In this document: piece after piece, positions 23,845 through 32,273 of the stretch
Position numbering within the stretch: position 1 is the first letter of the stretch
How the letters are laid out: each line of letters begins with the position of its first letter
NCBI RefSeq assembly: GCF_030695085.1
Contig: NZ_JAUYTS010000148.1
Span: 1-47,959, forward strand
Direction: 5' to 3'
DNA from: Falsiroseomonas sp.
GTDB lineage: Bacteria > Pseudomonadota > Alphaproteobacteria > Acetobacterales > Acetobacteraceae
DNA: 47,959 nt
The notes under the pieces: generated by a model
Database searches by the model: none
What the model saw: only the letters and a program-made list of their open reading frames with translations
Told to the model about the DNA's origin: nothing
Translations under genes and position numbers: made by a program

Positions 23845-25236
23845 TCATGCGTCGAGCGCGCTGCGCTTGTGCTGGCGCGGCACGAAGCGGCCTGTGCCGG
23901 GGCGGGCCTTCACCTCCGCGCCGTTCCAGATCTCGGCGCCGCGCAGCAGCGTGGCGGCGACGCGCGCCTTCATGGCGCGGCCGTGATAGGCGGACCAGCG
24001 GAAATCCTCGCGGTCCTGGATGATGCGCTCGTCGAAGACGAAATCGCCGGTCTCCAGCACGCAGAAATCGGCATCGGCGCCGATCCGGATGCCGCCCTTC
24101 TTCGGGTCCAGCCCATGGTAGCGGGCCGGCTCCTCGGAGCACATGCGCGCCATGACGCTGGGCGGCAGGCCGCGTTCGGCCAGCAGCGTGTACATCAGCG
24201 GCGCGAAGCTCTGCAGGCCGGTGAGGCCGGCGCCAACGGGGAAGATGTCGCCGTTGTATTCCTTCTTCGCCCGCGGCCAGGGCGCGTGGTCCGTCGAGAC
24301 ATAGGCCATGATTCCGGCCGCCATCGCGCCCCACATGCGCTCCACCTCCGCCGCCGTGCGGAAGGGGGGGTTGCACTTGCCGTAGCCCTGCAGCCGGACG
24401 ACATCCTCCTCCGTCATGCAGAGATACTGGATGCAGGCCTCGCCGGAGGTCTTGGCGCCCATGCCGCGATAGATCTGCGCCAGCTCGAAGCCGCGCGCGA
24501 TGGAGGAATGGGCGATGTGCACATGCGCGCCGGTCTCCAGCGCCATCTCGAAGATCTCGAGATCCGCCATGCTTTCGGTCAGCGGCGGCCGGGTGCGGCA
24601 ATGCCAGATGGGGGAGGTGTTGCCGGCGGCCTTGGCGGCCTCCGTCAGCTTCACCACCAGTTCCTGGTCCTCATTGTGCACGGCGACCATCAGCCCGGTC
24701 TTCGCCATTTCGGTGAAGCCCGCCAGCATGGTCGGGTGATCGAGGCGCGGGAAACGATGCGCGTCGTATTCATAGGTCGAGACCTTGAAGGCGGAGGCAC
24801 CGGCTTCCGCCATCGCCGCCACATCCTCCGCCCCACCGGTCTTCCTGATGGTGGCGTAGAGCGCCATGTCCACATGGGCCAGGCGGTTCACCCACTCCAC
24901 CTTCTCGGCGAAGATCTTGGCGGATGTCACCGGGTTCGGCACGTCATAGGGCATGTCGCACACTGTGGTGACGCCGCCTGCGGCCGCCGTCATCGTCGCA
25001 TTCTCGATCCCCGGCCAGCCGGTGGAGGAGGAGGTGTGCATGTGGCCATCGACCAGGCCGGGCAGGATCAGCCTGCCACGATGGTCGGCCTCGGCCTTGG
25101 CCGGTGGCGGCAGGCCCTCGCCGATCGCGGCGATGGTTTCGCCTCGGATGGCGACGTAGCCATCCTCCAGCACGCGGTCTGACAGCACGACACGACCGCG
25201 CAGGACAAGGTCGAAGGGCTGGGCGGCGTCGGACAT
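23845..25236 (-). CDS. Cyclic amidohydrolase (allantoinase/hydantoinase/dihydropyrimidinase superfamily)
   Basis: A 463-residue metal-dependent hydrolase that opens cyclic amides or ureides. The binuclear site is complete: HMH (His65, His67), the carboxylated Lys151 in AFKVSTYE, His187, His243 in IAHSS and Asp316 in STDHAP. GKCNPPFR and GAGLTGLQS resemble allantoinases more than classical D-hydantoinases. GAGAGG precedes the ATG at 25236. It is the first gene of the operon with GlcG-like, Bug receptor, membrane protein and two N-carbamoylases. A cyclic-ureide substrate whose product is an N-carbamoyl compound is inferred. Confidence 0.88.
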   Translation of the reverse strand: MSDAAQPFDLVLRGRVVLSDRVLEDGYVAIRGETIAAIGEGLPPPAKAEADHRGRLILPGLVDGHMHTSSSTGWPGIENATMTAAAGGVTTVCDMPYDVPNPVTSAKIFAEKVEWVNRLAHVDMALYATIRKTGGAEDVAAMAEAGASAFKVSTYEYDAHRFPRLDHPTMLAGFTEMAKTGLMVAVHNEDQELVVKLTEAAKAAGNTSPIWHCRTRPPLTESMADLEIFEMALETGAHVHIAHSSIARGFELAQIYRGMGAKTSGEACIQYLCMTEEDVVRLQGYGKCNPPFRTAAEVERMWGAMAAGIMAYVSTDHAPWPRAKKEYNGDIFPVGAGLTGLQSFAPLMYTLLAERGLPPSVMARMCSEEPARYHGLDPKKGGIRIGADADFCVLETGDFVFDERIIQDREDFRWSAYHGRAMKARVAATLLRGAEIWNGAEVKARPGTGRFVPRQHKRSALDA

Positions 25237-25315
25237 GCGGGGGCCTCTCACGGTTGATCGCCGCGGAGGCTAGGCCGGGTTGCGCGCCACGCCAATCCGG
25301 GGGTGCGCCCACCGT

Positions 25316-25343
25316 CCCCGGCCCGTCTCCGTGCGGGCCGGGG
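25316..25343 (-). terminator. GC-rich hairpin after the Old Yellow Enzyme gene
   Basis: CCCCGGCCCG, loop TCTCCGTG, CGGGCCGGGG form a perfect 10-bp stem 11 bases after the stop at 25355. No T-run follows. It probably separates the reductase transcript from the ureide operon, which starts 80 bases further on. Confidence 0.6.
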
Positions 25344-25354
25344 GAGGCGCCGGC

Positions 25355-26416
25355 TCAGGCCGCGAGCGCGGGGTAGTCCGTGTAGCCCTTGGCGTCGCCG
25401 CCGTAGAAGCTGGCCTGGTCCGGCGGGTTCAGCGGCGCGTCCTGCTTCAGGCGCTCCACCAGGTCCGGATTGGCGATGTAGCTGGACCCGAAGGCGATCA
25501 GGTCCGCGCGCCCGCTGGCGATATCCGCCTGCGCGCGGGCCTTGTCGTAGCCGGCGTTCAGGATGATCGGGCCGCCGAAATGCTTCCGCGCCAGGCCGAT
25601 CACGTCGAAGGCGGGCTTTGCATCCAGGAAATGCACATAGGCCAGCCCCTTGCCGGAGATGCCCTGGATCACCGGGGTGTAGGTGCCCTCCACATCCGGA
25701 TCATCGATGTCGTTGAACGGATTGCCCGGGCTGAGGCGGACGCCGACCCGGTCCGGCCCGATCGCCTTGGCGGCGGCATCGGTGATGGCGATCAGGAAGC
25801 GCGCGCGGTTCTCCGCCGAGCCACCCCAGCGATCCGTCCGCTTATTGGCGTTGGGCGCCAGGAACTGGCCGGGCAGGTAGCCATTGGCGCCGTGGATCTC
25901 GATGCCATCCAGGCCCGCCGCCACCGCATTGCGCGCGGCCTGGGCAAAGGCCTCGATCAGCGATTCGATCTCCGCTTCCTCCAGCGCGCGCGGCAGGGCC
26001 AGCGGCTTCATGCCGGAGGGGGTGTACATCTGGCCATTCGCCGCGATGGCCGAAGGGGCCACCGGCGCCTCGCCATCCTGGTTCTCCGTCAGGGCGATGC
26101 GGCCGACATGCATGAGCTGGGCGAAGATGCGCCCGTCCTTGGCATGCACCGCATCCGCCACGCCGCGCCAACCCTCGACCTGGGCCGGGCTGTAGAGGCC
26201 GGGAATGTCGCTGTAGCCGCGGCCATTGGCGGCCGGCGTGGTGCCCTCGGTGATGATCAGGCCGGCGGAAGCGCGCTGCGCGTAGTATTCCGCCATCAGC
26301 GCATTCGGCAGGTTGCCCGGGGCGCGGCTGCGCGTCATCGGCGCCATGACGATGCGGTTGGGCAGGGTCAGCGCGCCCAGCTTCACGGGGCCGAACAGGT
26401 CGGGGGTCTCGGTCAT
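25355..26416 (-). CDS. Old Yellow Enzyme family alkene reductase (NemA-like)
   Basis: A 353-residue FMN-dependent ene-reductase that reduces activated C=C bonds or nitro compounds with NAD(P)H. It has the start motif LFGPVKLGALTLPNRIVMAPMTRSR and QLMHVGR. The substrate-binding pair His175/Asn178 and the proton donor Tyr180 lie in IHGANGYLPGQFL. The phosphate-binding end is LIAFGSSYIANPDL. AAGGA lies 7 bases before the ATG at 26416, so the ATG at 26437 is unlikely. It follows the Lrp/AsnC gene on the same strand. Confidence 0.93.
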   Translation of the reverse strand: MTETPDLFGPVKLGALTLPNRIVMAPMTRSRAPGNLPNALMAEYYAQRASAGLIITEGTTPAANGRGYSDIPGLYSPAQVEGWRGVADAVHAKDGRIFAQLMHVGRIALTENQDGEAPVAPSAIAANGQMYTPSGMKPLALPRALEEAEIESLIEAFAQAARNAVAAGLDGIEIHGANGYLPGQFLAPNANKRTDRWGGSAENRARFLIAITDAAAKAIGPDRVGVRLSPGNPFNDIDDPDVEGTYTPVIQGISGKGLAYVHFLDAKPAFDVIGLARKHFGGPIILNAGYDKARAQADIASGRADLIAFGSSYIANPDLVERLKQDAPLNPPDQASFYGGDAKGYTDYPALAA

Positions 26417-26550
26417 TGCGATATCCTTGAAGGCCATGCGGCACGGGTGGCGCCGCGGTTGACCGTGAAGTGGCCCCGGCCACGTCCGCCCGCCAGCGCC
26501 CGGCGGCGATGGGCAACATTCAGCGTGGTGATGGCACCGCGGTGGATTCC

Positions 26551-26566
26551 GTCATCCGCGGATGAC
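26551..26566. repeat. 16-bp perfect palindrome at the Lrp stop codon
   Basis: GTCATCCGCGGATGAC reads the same on both strands and covers the last codons and stop of the Lrp/AsnC gene. It has no loop, so it suits a protein site or a weak hairpin better than a terminator. Confidence 0.4.
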
Positions 26567-26989
26567 CGTGCGGATGGCGAAGCTGGACTGGATGCGGGCG
26601 ACGCCCGGCATGCGGGACAGCGCCTCCTTGTGGATTCGCTCATAATCCGCCGCATCGCGCGCCTCGACGCGCAGCAGATAGTCCGCGATGCCAGTCATCA
26701 AATGGCATTGGCGGACCTCCGGGCAGCGCCGCACCGCATCCTCGAAGCGGCGCAGATGGTCATCCGTCTGCCGCTCCAGCGTGATCTGCACGATCACGGT
26801 GACAACCCCGGCGGGGGAGGGTTCGTCCACCAGCACGGTGTAGCCGCGGATCGTGCCGCGCTGTTCCAGCAGCCGCAGCCGGCGCAGGCAGGCGGAGGCG
26901 GAAAGCCCCACGGCGGCGGCCAGCGCGGCATTGGGCATGCGGCCATCGGCCCGCAGTGCGCGGATGATGGAACGGTCGATATCGTCCAT
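26552..26989 (-). CDS. Lrp/AsnC-family transcriptional regulator (DadR-like)
   Basis: A 145-residue regulator. The N-terminal winged helix-turn-helix reads DIDRSIIRALRADGRMPNAA, then VGLSASACLRRLRLLE. The C-terminal RAM/effector domain carries CPEVRQCHLMTGIADYLLRV. It is divergent from dadA, the common arrangement in proteobacteria where the regulator senses an amino acid and switches on D-amino-acid dehydrogenase. A palindromic site lies 10 bases before its ATG, so it probably also regulates itself. AGGA precedes the start. Confidence 0.93.
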   Translation of the reverse strand: MDDIDRSIIRALRADGRMPNAALAAAVGLSASACLRRLRLLEQRGTIRGYTVLVDEPSPAGVVTVIVQITLERQTDDHLRRFEDAVRRCPEVRQCHLMTGIADYLLRVEARDAADYERIHKEALSRMPGVARIQSSFAIRTVIRG

Positions 26990-26998
26990 GGGCAGATC

Positions 26999-27015
26999 CT
27001 GCGGAAACTCCGCAG
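26999..27015. promoter_or_regulatory. Predicted Lrp/AsnC operator between lrp and dadA
   Basis: CTGCGGA-AAC-TCCGCAG is a perfect 7-bp palindrome in the divergent region. The overlapping run CAGAATATT resembles the left half of the E. coli Lrp consensus. Its position next to the regulator's ribosome-binding site fits autoregulation and control of dadA. The call is by pattern and context. Confidence 0.6.
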
Positions 27016-27118
27016 AATATTGCGTAGATGCGGCATCGGAGAAAGATGATGCGACGATGTGGCATGAAATTCGCTGGATTCACCGTCTATCCTTGGCTGA
27101 TCGCAAGGGATGACGATG

Positions 27119-28375
27119 ATGCGCGTGGTCGTGCTCGGCAGCGGCGTGGTGGGTGTGGCCAGCGCCTGGTACCTGGCCCAGGCGGGGCATGAGGTGACGG
27201 TGCTGGACCGCCAGCCGGCCCCGGGCATGGAGACCAGCTTCGCCAATGCCGGCCAGGTCTCGCCCGGCTATTCCGCCCCCTGGGCGGGGCCGGGCATTCC
27301 GGTCAAGGCGCTGAAATGGCTGATGATGCATCACCGCCCGTTGGTGGTCTGGCCGCTGCTGGATACGCGGCTGTATGGCTGGATGGCTCGGCTGCTCGCG
27401 AATTGCACCGAGGACGCCTACAACCTGAACAAGTCGCGCATGGTGCGACTGGCCGAATATTCGCGGGATTGCCTGCGCGACCTTCGGGGCGCCACCGGCA
27501 TCCAGTACGACCAGCGCACCCAGGGCACGCTGCAGCTGTTCCGCACCCAGAAGCAGCTCGATCTGGTGCCGAACGACACCACCGTGCTCGACCAGTTCCA
27601 GGTGCCGTATGAGGTGCTGGACGCCGCCGGCTGCGCCGCCGTGGAACCGGCACTGCGCTTCGTGCAAGGCAAGTATGTCGGCGGCCTGCGCCTGCCTGGT
27701 GATGAGACGGGCGATGCCTTCCTGTTCACCCAGCGCCTGGCCGCGCTGGCCGAGGTCGCAGGCGTGAAGTTCCGCCAGGGCATCACCATCCAGGCGATCG
27801 AGACGGAGGCAGGCCGCGTCACCGGCATCGCCACGGATCAGGGCCGCATCACCGCGGATCACTATGTGGTCGCGCTCGGTAGCTTCGCGCCGAAGCTGCT
27901 GCGGCCGCTCGGCCTGCATGTGCCGGTCTATCCGGTGAAGGGCTATTCGCTGACCCTGCCGGTGACGGACCCGGAGGGTGCGCCGGTCTCCACCGTGATG
28001 GATGAGACCTTCAAGATCGCCGTCACCCGGCTCGGCGACCGTATCCGGGTCGGCGGCACGGCGGAGATCGCCGGCTTCTCCGCCACGCTGCGCGGGCCAC
28101 GCCGGCGTACGCTGGAACACACGGTGACCGACCTGTTCCCGCGCGGTGGCGATGTGGCGCAGGCCAGCTTCTGGACCGGGCTGCGGCCGATGACGCCGGA
28201 TGGCACGCCGGTGGTGGGCGCCACACGCTTCCCGAACCTGTTCCTGAACACCGGCCATGGCACGCTGGGCTGGACCATGGCCTGCGGATCGGGCCGCGTG
28301 CTGGCCGATCTGATGAGCGGCAAGTCGCCGGATATCGACGCCAGCGACCTTGATCTTGCCCGCTACGCCGCCTGA
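27119..28375 (+). CDS. dadA: D-amino acid dehydrogenase
   Basis: A 418-residue FAD enzyme that oxidises D-amino acids to 2-oxoacids and ammonia at the inner membrane, passing electrons to the respiratory chain. The FAD motif [20 protein letters not shown] at the N-terminus is almost that of E. coli Dad[22 protein letters not shown] and the C-terminal [15 protein letters not shown] are diagnostic. AAGGG lies 9 bases before the ATG at 27119 but abuts the one at 27110, so the later start is chosen. It is divergent from the Lrp gene. No alanine racemase (dadX) follows; the next gene is convergent. Confidence 0.95.
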   Translation: MRVVVLGSGVVGVASAWYLAQAGHEVTVLDRQPAPGMETSFANAGQVSPGYSAPWAGPGIPVKALKWLMMHHRPLVVWPLLDTRLYGWMARLLANCTEDAYNLNKSRMVRLAEYSRDCLRDLRGATGIQYDQRTQGTLQLFRTQKQLDLVPNDTTVLDQFQVPYEVLDAAGCAAVEPALRFVQGKYVGGLRLPGDETGDAFLFTQRLAALAEVAGVKFRQGITIQAIETEAGRVTGIATDQGRITADHYVVALGSFAPKLLRPLGLHVPVYPVKGYSLTLPVTDPEGAPVSTVMDETFKIAVTRLGDRIRVGGTAEIAGFSATLRGPRRRTLEHTVTDLFPRGGDVAQASFWTGLRPMTPDGTPVVGATRFPNLFLNTGHGTLGWTMACGSGRVLADLMSGKSPDIDASDLDLARYAA

Positions 28376-28968
28376 GCGAGCCGCTTCTCCACGAACATCA
28401 GCCGGTCCTGGCCCCAGAAGATGTCGTCGCCGATCACATAGCTCGGCGCACCAAAGACGCCGCGGGCCAGCGCCGCCTGGCTGTCGGCCTGGCGCATCTC
28501 GGCCCAGCGCGGGTCCTCGGCCAGCGCCATGACGGCGGCGGCATCCAGCCCCGTTTCGGCGATCAGCTGGAACAGGGTCTCGCGGTCCGCCGGATTGGCC
28601 TCCTCCTCCCACAGCGCCTTCAGGATGCGGTGCGCGAGCCGCAGGGCAGGGCCGTCGCCCCGGGTTTCCCGCACGGCGATGACGCAGGCGGCGGAGAAGG
28701 CCTCGTCGCAGGGGAAGTGCTTCGGTTGCAGATGGATCGGGATGCCCAGAGCCTCCCGCCACCGCCGCAATTCCTGCATGCGGTAGGCCTGGCGCTGCGG
28801 GCTGCGCTTCGGCAAGGGCAGGCCGCCGGAGGCCGGGAAGACGGTGCCGCCAAAATCGCAGGGGATCGGGCGGATCGAAGCTCCGTGCTGGGCGGCCAGG
28901 GCCTCGATCCGCGCCGCGCCCAGATGCGTCCAGGGGCTGCCGAGGGACAGGTAGTAATCGATCTGCAT
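28363..28968 (-). CDS. 2-hydroxychromene-2-carboxylate isomerase / kappa-class GST-like protein
   Basis: A 201-residue DsbA-fold protein of the kappa GST group. The active-site Ser11 in [13 protein letters not shown] takes the place of the redox Cys, as in HCCA isomerase. The C-terminal [21 protein letters not shown] is the glutathione-binding signature. AAAGGA lies 8 bases before the ATG at 28968, so that start is preferred to the ATG at 28977, which overlaps the ABC ATPase stop. It trails the ABC operon on the same strand and overlaps dadA by 13 bases. The true substrate is unknown. Confidence 0.88.
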   Translation of the reverse strand: MQIDYYLSLGSPWTHLGAARIEALAAQHGASIRPIPCDFGGTVFPASGGLPLPKRSPQRQAYRMQELRRWREALGIPIHLQPKHFPCDEAFSAACVIAVRETRGDGPALRLAHRILKALWEEEANPADRETLFQLIAETGLDAAAVMALAEDPRWAEMRQADSQAALARGVFGAPSYVIGDDIFWGQDRLMFVEKRLAQAA

Positions 28969-28973
28969 GGGCC

Positions 28974-30017
28974 TCATCCTTTCGCGTCGCGCAGCGGAAT
29001 CACGCGATCGAGCCGGCAGGACACCGCCTCGCCCATCGCGAAGGCACGGCTGGCCGCCGGCGTCACCACGAACAGCGTACCGGCCGCCGTCTCCACCTCA
29101 TACTCCCGCGTCTGGCCGAGGAAGGCGGCGCGCTGGATGCGGCCGGGCAGGCCGGGTTCCCCTTCGGGCTGCGGCAGGATGGATTCCGGCCGCACGGCAA
29201 TCTGCGCCGGGCCGGGTGGGTGCGCCCGCATGGTCACGTTCAACGTGATGCCGCCGAGCGCGATGCGGCCGGGCGCCAGGACCTCGCCGGCCAGTACATT
29301 CGCCTCGCCCATGAAATCCGCGATGAAGCCATCCGCCGGGTCGTCATACAATTCGTTCGGTGTGCCCATCTGCGCGATCTTGCCCGCGCGCATCACGCAG
29401 ACCAGGTCGGAGACGGCCAGCGCCTCCTGCTGGTCATGCGTCACATAGACCACGGACAGGCCGAGCTTGCGCTGCAGGTCGCGAATATCCTCCCGCACCC
29501 GCCGCCGCAGCCTTGCATCGAGGTTCGACAGCGGCTCATCGAACAGCAGCACCTTGGGGCGCAGCACCAGGGCGCGCGCCACCGCCACGCGCTGCTGCTG
29601 GCCGCCCGAGAGTTCGGAAGGCAGGCGCTGGCCCAGCCCGTCCAGCCCCAGCGTCACCAGCATGGCATTCGCCTCGGCCTCGGCGGAGGCCTTGCGCGCG
29701 CCGTTCACCAGCAGGCCGTAGGAGACATTCTCCAGCACATTCATATGCGGGAACAGCGCATAGGATTGGAACACCATGGCGATGCGGCGTTCCGCGGCGG
29801 ACAGGCCCGTGACGTCGCGGCCCTCGATCTCGATCCGCCCGCCGGTCGGCAGTTCCAGCCCCGCCACCAGCCGCAGCGTGGTGGTCTTGCCGCAGCCCGA
29901 CGGGCCGAGCAGCGTCACCAGCGCGCCGCGCGGCAGGTCGAGCGACACCTCATCCACGGCACGCATCACACCGAAGGCCTTGGTCACCCGGTCGAAGCGA
30001 ATGGCAATGTCCGACAT
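28974..30017 (-). CDS. ABC transporter ATP-binding protein (FbpC/AfuC/PotA type)
   Basis: A 347-residue ATPase that powers the adjacent importer. Walker A is GPSGCGKT (38-45), the signature is LSGGQQQR, Walker B is VLLFDEP and the switch His is in VTHDQ. The C-terminal 100 residues form a TOBE-like regulatory domain (ANVLAGEVLAPGRIAL, VRPESILPQ). It lies 4 bases after the permease gene. Sequence alone does not separate ferric, spermidine and sugar-phosphate types. The neighbours suggest a phosphorylated polyol. Confidence 0.93.
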   Translation of the reverse strand: MSDIAIRFDRVTKAFGVMRAVDEVSLDLPRGALVTLLGPSGCGKTTTLRLVAGLELPTGGRIEIEGRDVTGLSAAERRIAMVFQSYALFPHMNVLENVSYGLLVNGARKASAEAEANAMLVTLGLDGLGQRLPSELSGGQQQRVAVARALVLRPKVLLFDEPLSNLDARLRRRVREDIRDLQRKLGLSVVYVTHDQQEALAVSDLVCVMRAGKIAQMGTPNELYDDPADGFIADFMGEANVLAGEVLAPGRIALGGITLNVTMRAHPPGPAQIAVRPESILPQPEGEPGLPGRIQRAAFLGQTREYEVETAAGTLFVVTPAASRAFAMGEAVSCRLDRVIPLRDAKG

Positions 30018-30021
30018 GGCT

Positions 30022-32205
30022 TCAGGCTCCGGCGCGGATGGGTGTGGGGGCGCTGCCGCGGCCGAGGCGCGCGCGGCCGACCAGTTTCTCGATGCCCAGC
30101 ACCATCACCAGCATGATGACGATCAGCACGGTGGAATAGGCGATGGCGAGCGCCATTTCGCCTGCCTCCACCCGGCCCACGATATAGACGGTGGCGAGGT
30201 TGTGCCGCGCCGAGACCAGGAAGATCACGGCCGAGACGGCCGTCATTGCCGTGACGAAGGAATAGGCCAGCGCGGCAATGATGGCTGGCCGCAGCAGCGG
30301 CAACACCACGCGCCGCAAGGTCTGGAAGGCGCCGCCGCCCATGGTGGCGGAAGCCTCGTCCAGCGATTTGTCGATCTGCGCCAGCGCCGCGATGCCGCCA
30401 CGCACGCCGACCGGCAGATTGCGGAAGACGAAGCAGATGACCAGGATCAGCGCCGTGCCGGTGAGTTCCACCGGCGGCACGTTGAAGGCCATGATGTAGG
30501 ACACGCCGACAACGGTGCCAGGGATGGCGAAGGACAGCATCGTCATGAATTCCAGCCCGCGCCGTCCGGGGAAGTTCTGCCGCGCGATCAGCCAGGCCAG
30601 CAGGATGCCGAGCCCCGCCGTCAGTGGTGCCGAAATGGCGGCGACCTGGATGGTGGTGAACAGGCTGTCCCAGGCGCTGCCGATGAAGGCCGGCGCGCCG
30701 TCGAACCAATCCACCTCGAAGCCTGTGCCAAGGTGCCGCCAGGTGAAGGACAGGTCGCCGCGGCCGATGTCGTGCACGAAGCCGCCGATCAGGATGATGC
30801 CATAGACGGCGGCGGTGAAGATCATCCAGGGCCAGGCGACCGCGGCGCAGGTGAATTTCAGCCCCTTCGGCATCGGCGCCGGCAGGCCGCTATCGCCCTT
30901 GCCGGTCACCGTGGTGTAGCGCCGCTTGCCGAGCCACAGCGCCTGCAGCGCGAAGGCGCCGAAGGTCAGCGCCAGCAGCAGCAAGGCCAGCGCCGCCGCG
31001 CGACCGGGATCATGCCGCGCGCCGGCGATGGCGAAGAAGATGCGCGTGGACAGCACGTCGAAATCGCCGCCGAGCACCAGCGGATTGCCGAAATCCGCCA
31101 GGCTTTCAACAAAGGCCAGCAGGAAGGCGGCGGCGAGTGCCGGCTTCAGCAGCGGCCAGGTGACGGTGCGAAACACCCGCATGCGCCGCGCGCCCATCGT
31201 GGAGGCGGCTTCCTCCAGGCTCGGCGAAATGGCGCGCAGCGCGCCGTCCAGCAGCAGGAAGGCGATCGGCGCCTGCGCCAGAACCTGCGCCAGCAGCACG
31301 CCCGGCAGGCCATAGATCCAGCGGCTGCGCGGAATGTCGAACCAGTCCCACATGAAGCCGGTGACGATGCCGGTGCGGCCGAACAGTACGATCAGCGCCA
31401 GCGAGACGACGAAGGGCGGCGTGATCAGCGGCAGGATGGTCATGGCGCGGAAGGCGCCGGCGCTGATCGGCCCGCGCGTGCCGCCGCGCACAGCGAGCAG
31501 CGCGAAGGCCAGGCCGAGGAAGGTCGAGATCACCGCCGTCAGCGTCGCCAGCAGCAGCGTGTTCCACACCACGCCGCAACCCTGGTGGGTGGACAGGCAG
31601 GCGAGGCTCCAGGCCTCCGGCGCCACCAGCCGCGCCCCGAAGGCGGCGGGCGCCAGCCTGCCATCCTCATACAGCGCGGCGGAGAGCATGTTGACCAGCG
31701 GCAGGAAGACGAACAGCAGCAGCAGGAAGCCGCAGCCGCAGACCAGGAAGGCGACGAAGGCATCCGCGCCGAACCGCCCGCGCGCCGCCTGGCCCGCCGC
31801 GAACATCCCCGTGCCGCCCGCCAGCACCAGCAACGCGCCCCAGCCGAGCGAGGGCTGCGCCGGCGGCGCGCCGAGCAGCGGTGCCAGCCACCCCCAGTTC
31901 AGCCCGTTCAGCCCGATGGCATAGCCCGCGGCGAACACCACCAGCACCAGCCCGGCGCCGATCCAGGCCAGGCTGGCCTGGGCACGGCCGCGCAGCAGGG
32001 CAGGCGCGGCCAGCGCCAGCAGCAGGGCCACCGGCCACAGCCACCAGCGGCTGCCATCCAGCAGCAGCGCTACCAGTGGCGCCGCCGTGCCGCCCGGCCA
32101 GGCTGATAGCTCGGACAAGCCATCCTGCAAGCCATGCCAGGGGGCGAGGAACAGCCCGAGCGTCGCGCAAAGCAGCGCGGCGCGGGCCAGGGTCAGGGCG
32201 CCCAT
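30022..32205 (-). CDS. ABC transporter permease, fused double-domain (FbpB/AfuB type)
   Basis: A 727-residue inner-membrane protein with about twelve helices and two BPD_transp_1 domains in one chain. Two ATPase-contact EAA loops are visible: LEEAASTMGARRMRVF near residue 333 and LDEASATMGGGAFQTL near residue 616. The first 200 residues hold extra hydrophobic segments. Fused permeases are standard in the ferric/AfuB family. The start is 68 bases after the receptor gene, with a strong hairpin in the gap that should lower permease expression. Confidence 0.92.
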   Translation of the reverse strand: MGALTLARAALLCATLGLFLAPWHGLQDGLSELSAWPGGTAAPLVALLLDGSRWWLWPVALLLALAAPALLRGRAQASLAWIGAGLVLVVFAAGYAIGLNGLNWGWLAPLLGAPPAQPSLGWGALLVLAGGTGMFAAGQAARGRFGADAFVAFLVCGCGFLLLLFVFLPLVNMLSAALYEDGRLAPAAFGARLVAPEAWSLACLSTHQGCGVVWNTLLLATLTAVISTFLGLAFALLAVRGGTRGPISAGAFRAMTILPLITPPFVVSLALIVLFGRTGIVTGFMWDWFDIPRSRWIYGLPGVLLAQVLAQAPIAFLLLDGALRAISPSLEEAASTMGARRMRVFRTVTWPLLKPALAAAFLLAFVESLADFGNPLVLGGDFDVLSTRIFFAIAGARHDPGRAAALALLLLALTFGAFALQALWLGKRRYTTVTGKGDSGLPAPMPKGLKFTCAAVAWPWMIFTAAVYGIILIGGFVHDIGRGDLSFTWRHLGTGFEVDWFDGAPAFIGSAWDSLFTTIQVAAISAPLTAGLGILLAWLIARQNFPGRRGLEFMTMLSFAIPGTVVGVSYIMAFNVPPVELTGTALILVICFVFRNLPVGVRGGIAALAQIDKSLDEASATMGGGAFQTLRRVVLPLLRPAIIAALAYSFVTAMTAVSAVIFLVSARHNLATVYIVGRVEAGEMALAIAYSTVLIVIMLVMVLGIEKLVGRARLGRGSAPTPIRAGA

Positions 32206-32238
32206 GTCAGCTCATATCCGGGATGGTCAGATGCGAAT

Positions 32239-32262
32239 CGGGCCGGGAAAATTCCCGGCCCG
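32239..32262 (-). terminator. Hairpin between receptor and permease genes
   Basis: CGGGCCGGGAA-AA-TTCCCGGCCCG is an 11-bp inverted repeat; in RNA about 9 bp with the loop AAAATT. It lies 11 bases after the receptor stop, with no long T-run. It probably stabilises receptor mRNA and allows partial read-through to the permease. Confidence 0.6.
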
Positions 32263-32273
32263 TGCCCAGTGGA

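Noticed and set aside
29776..32106. A 776-residue open frame antisense to the ABC permease
   Set aside because: Low-complexity Gln/Gly/Arg/His composition with no motif; the permease frame has all family features.
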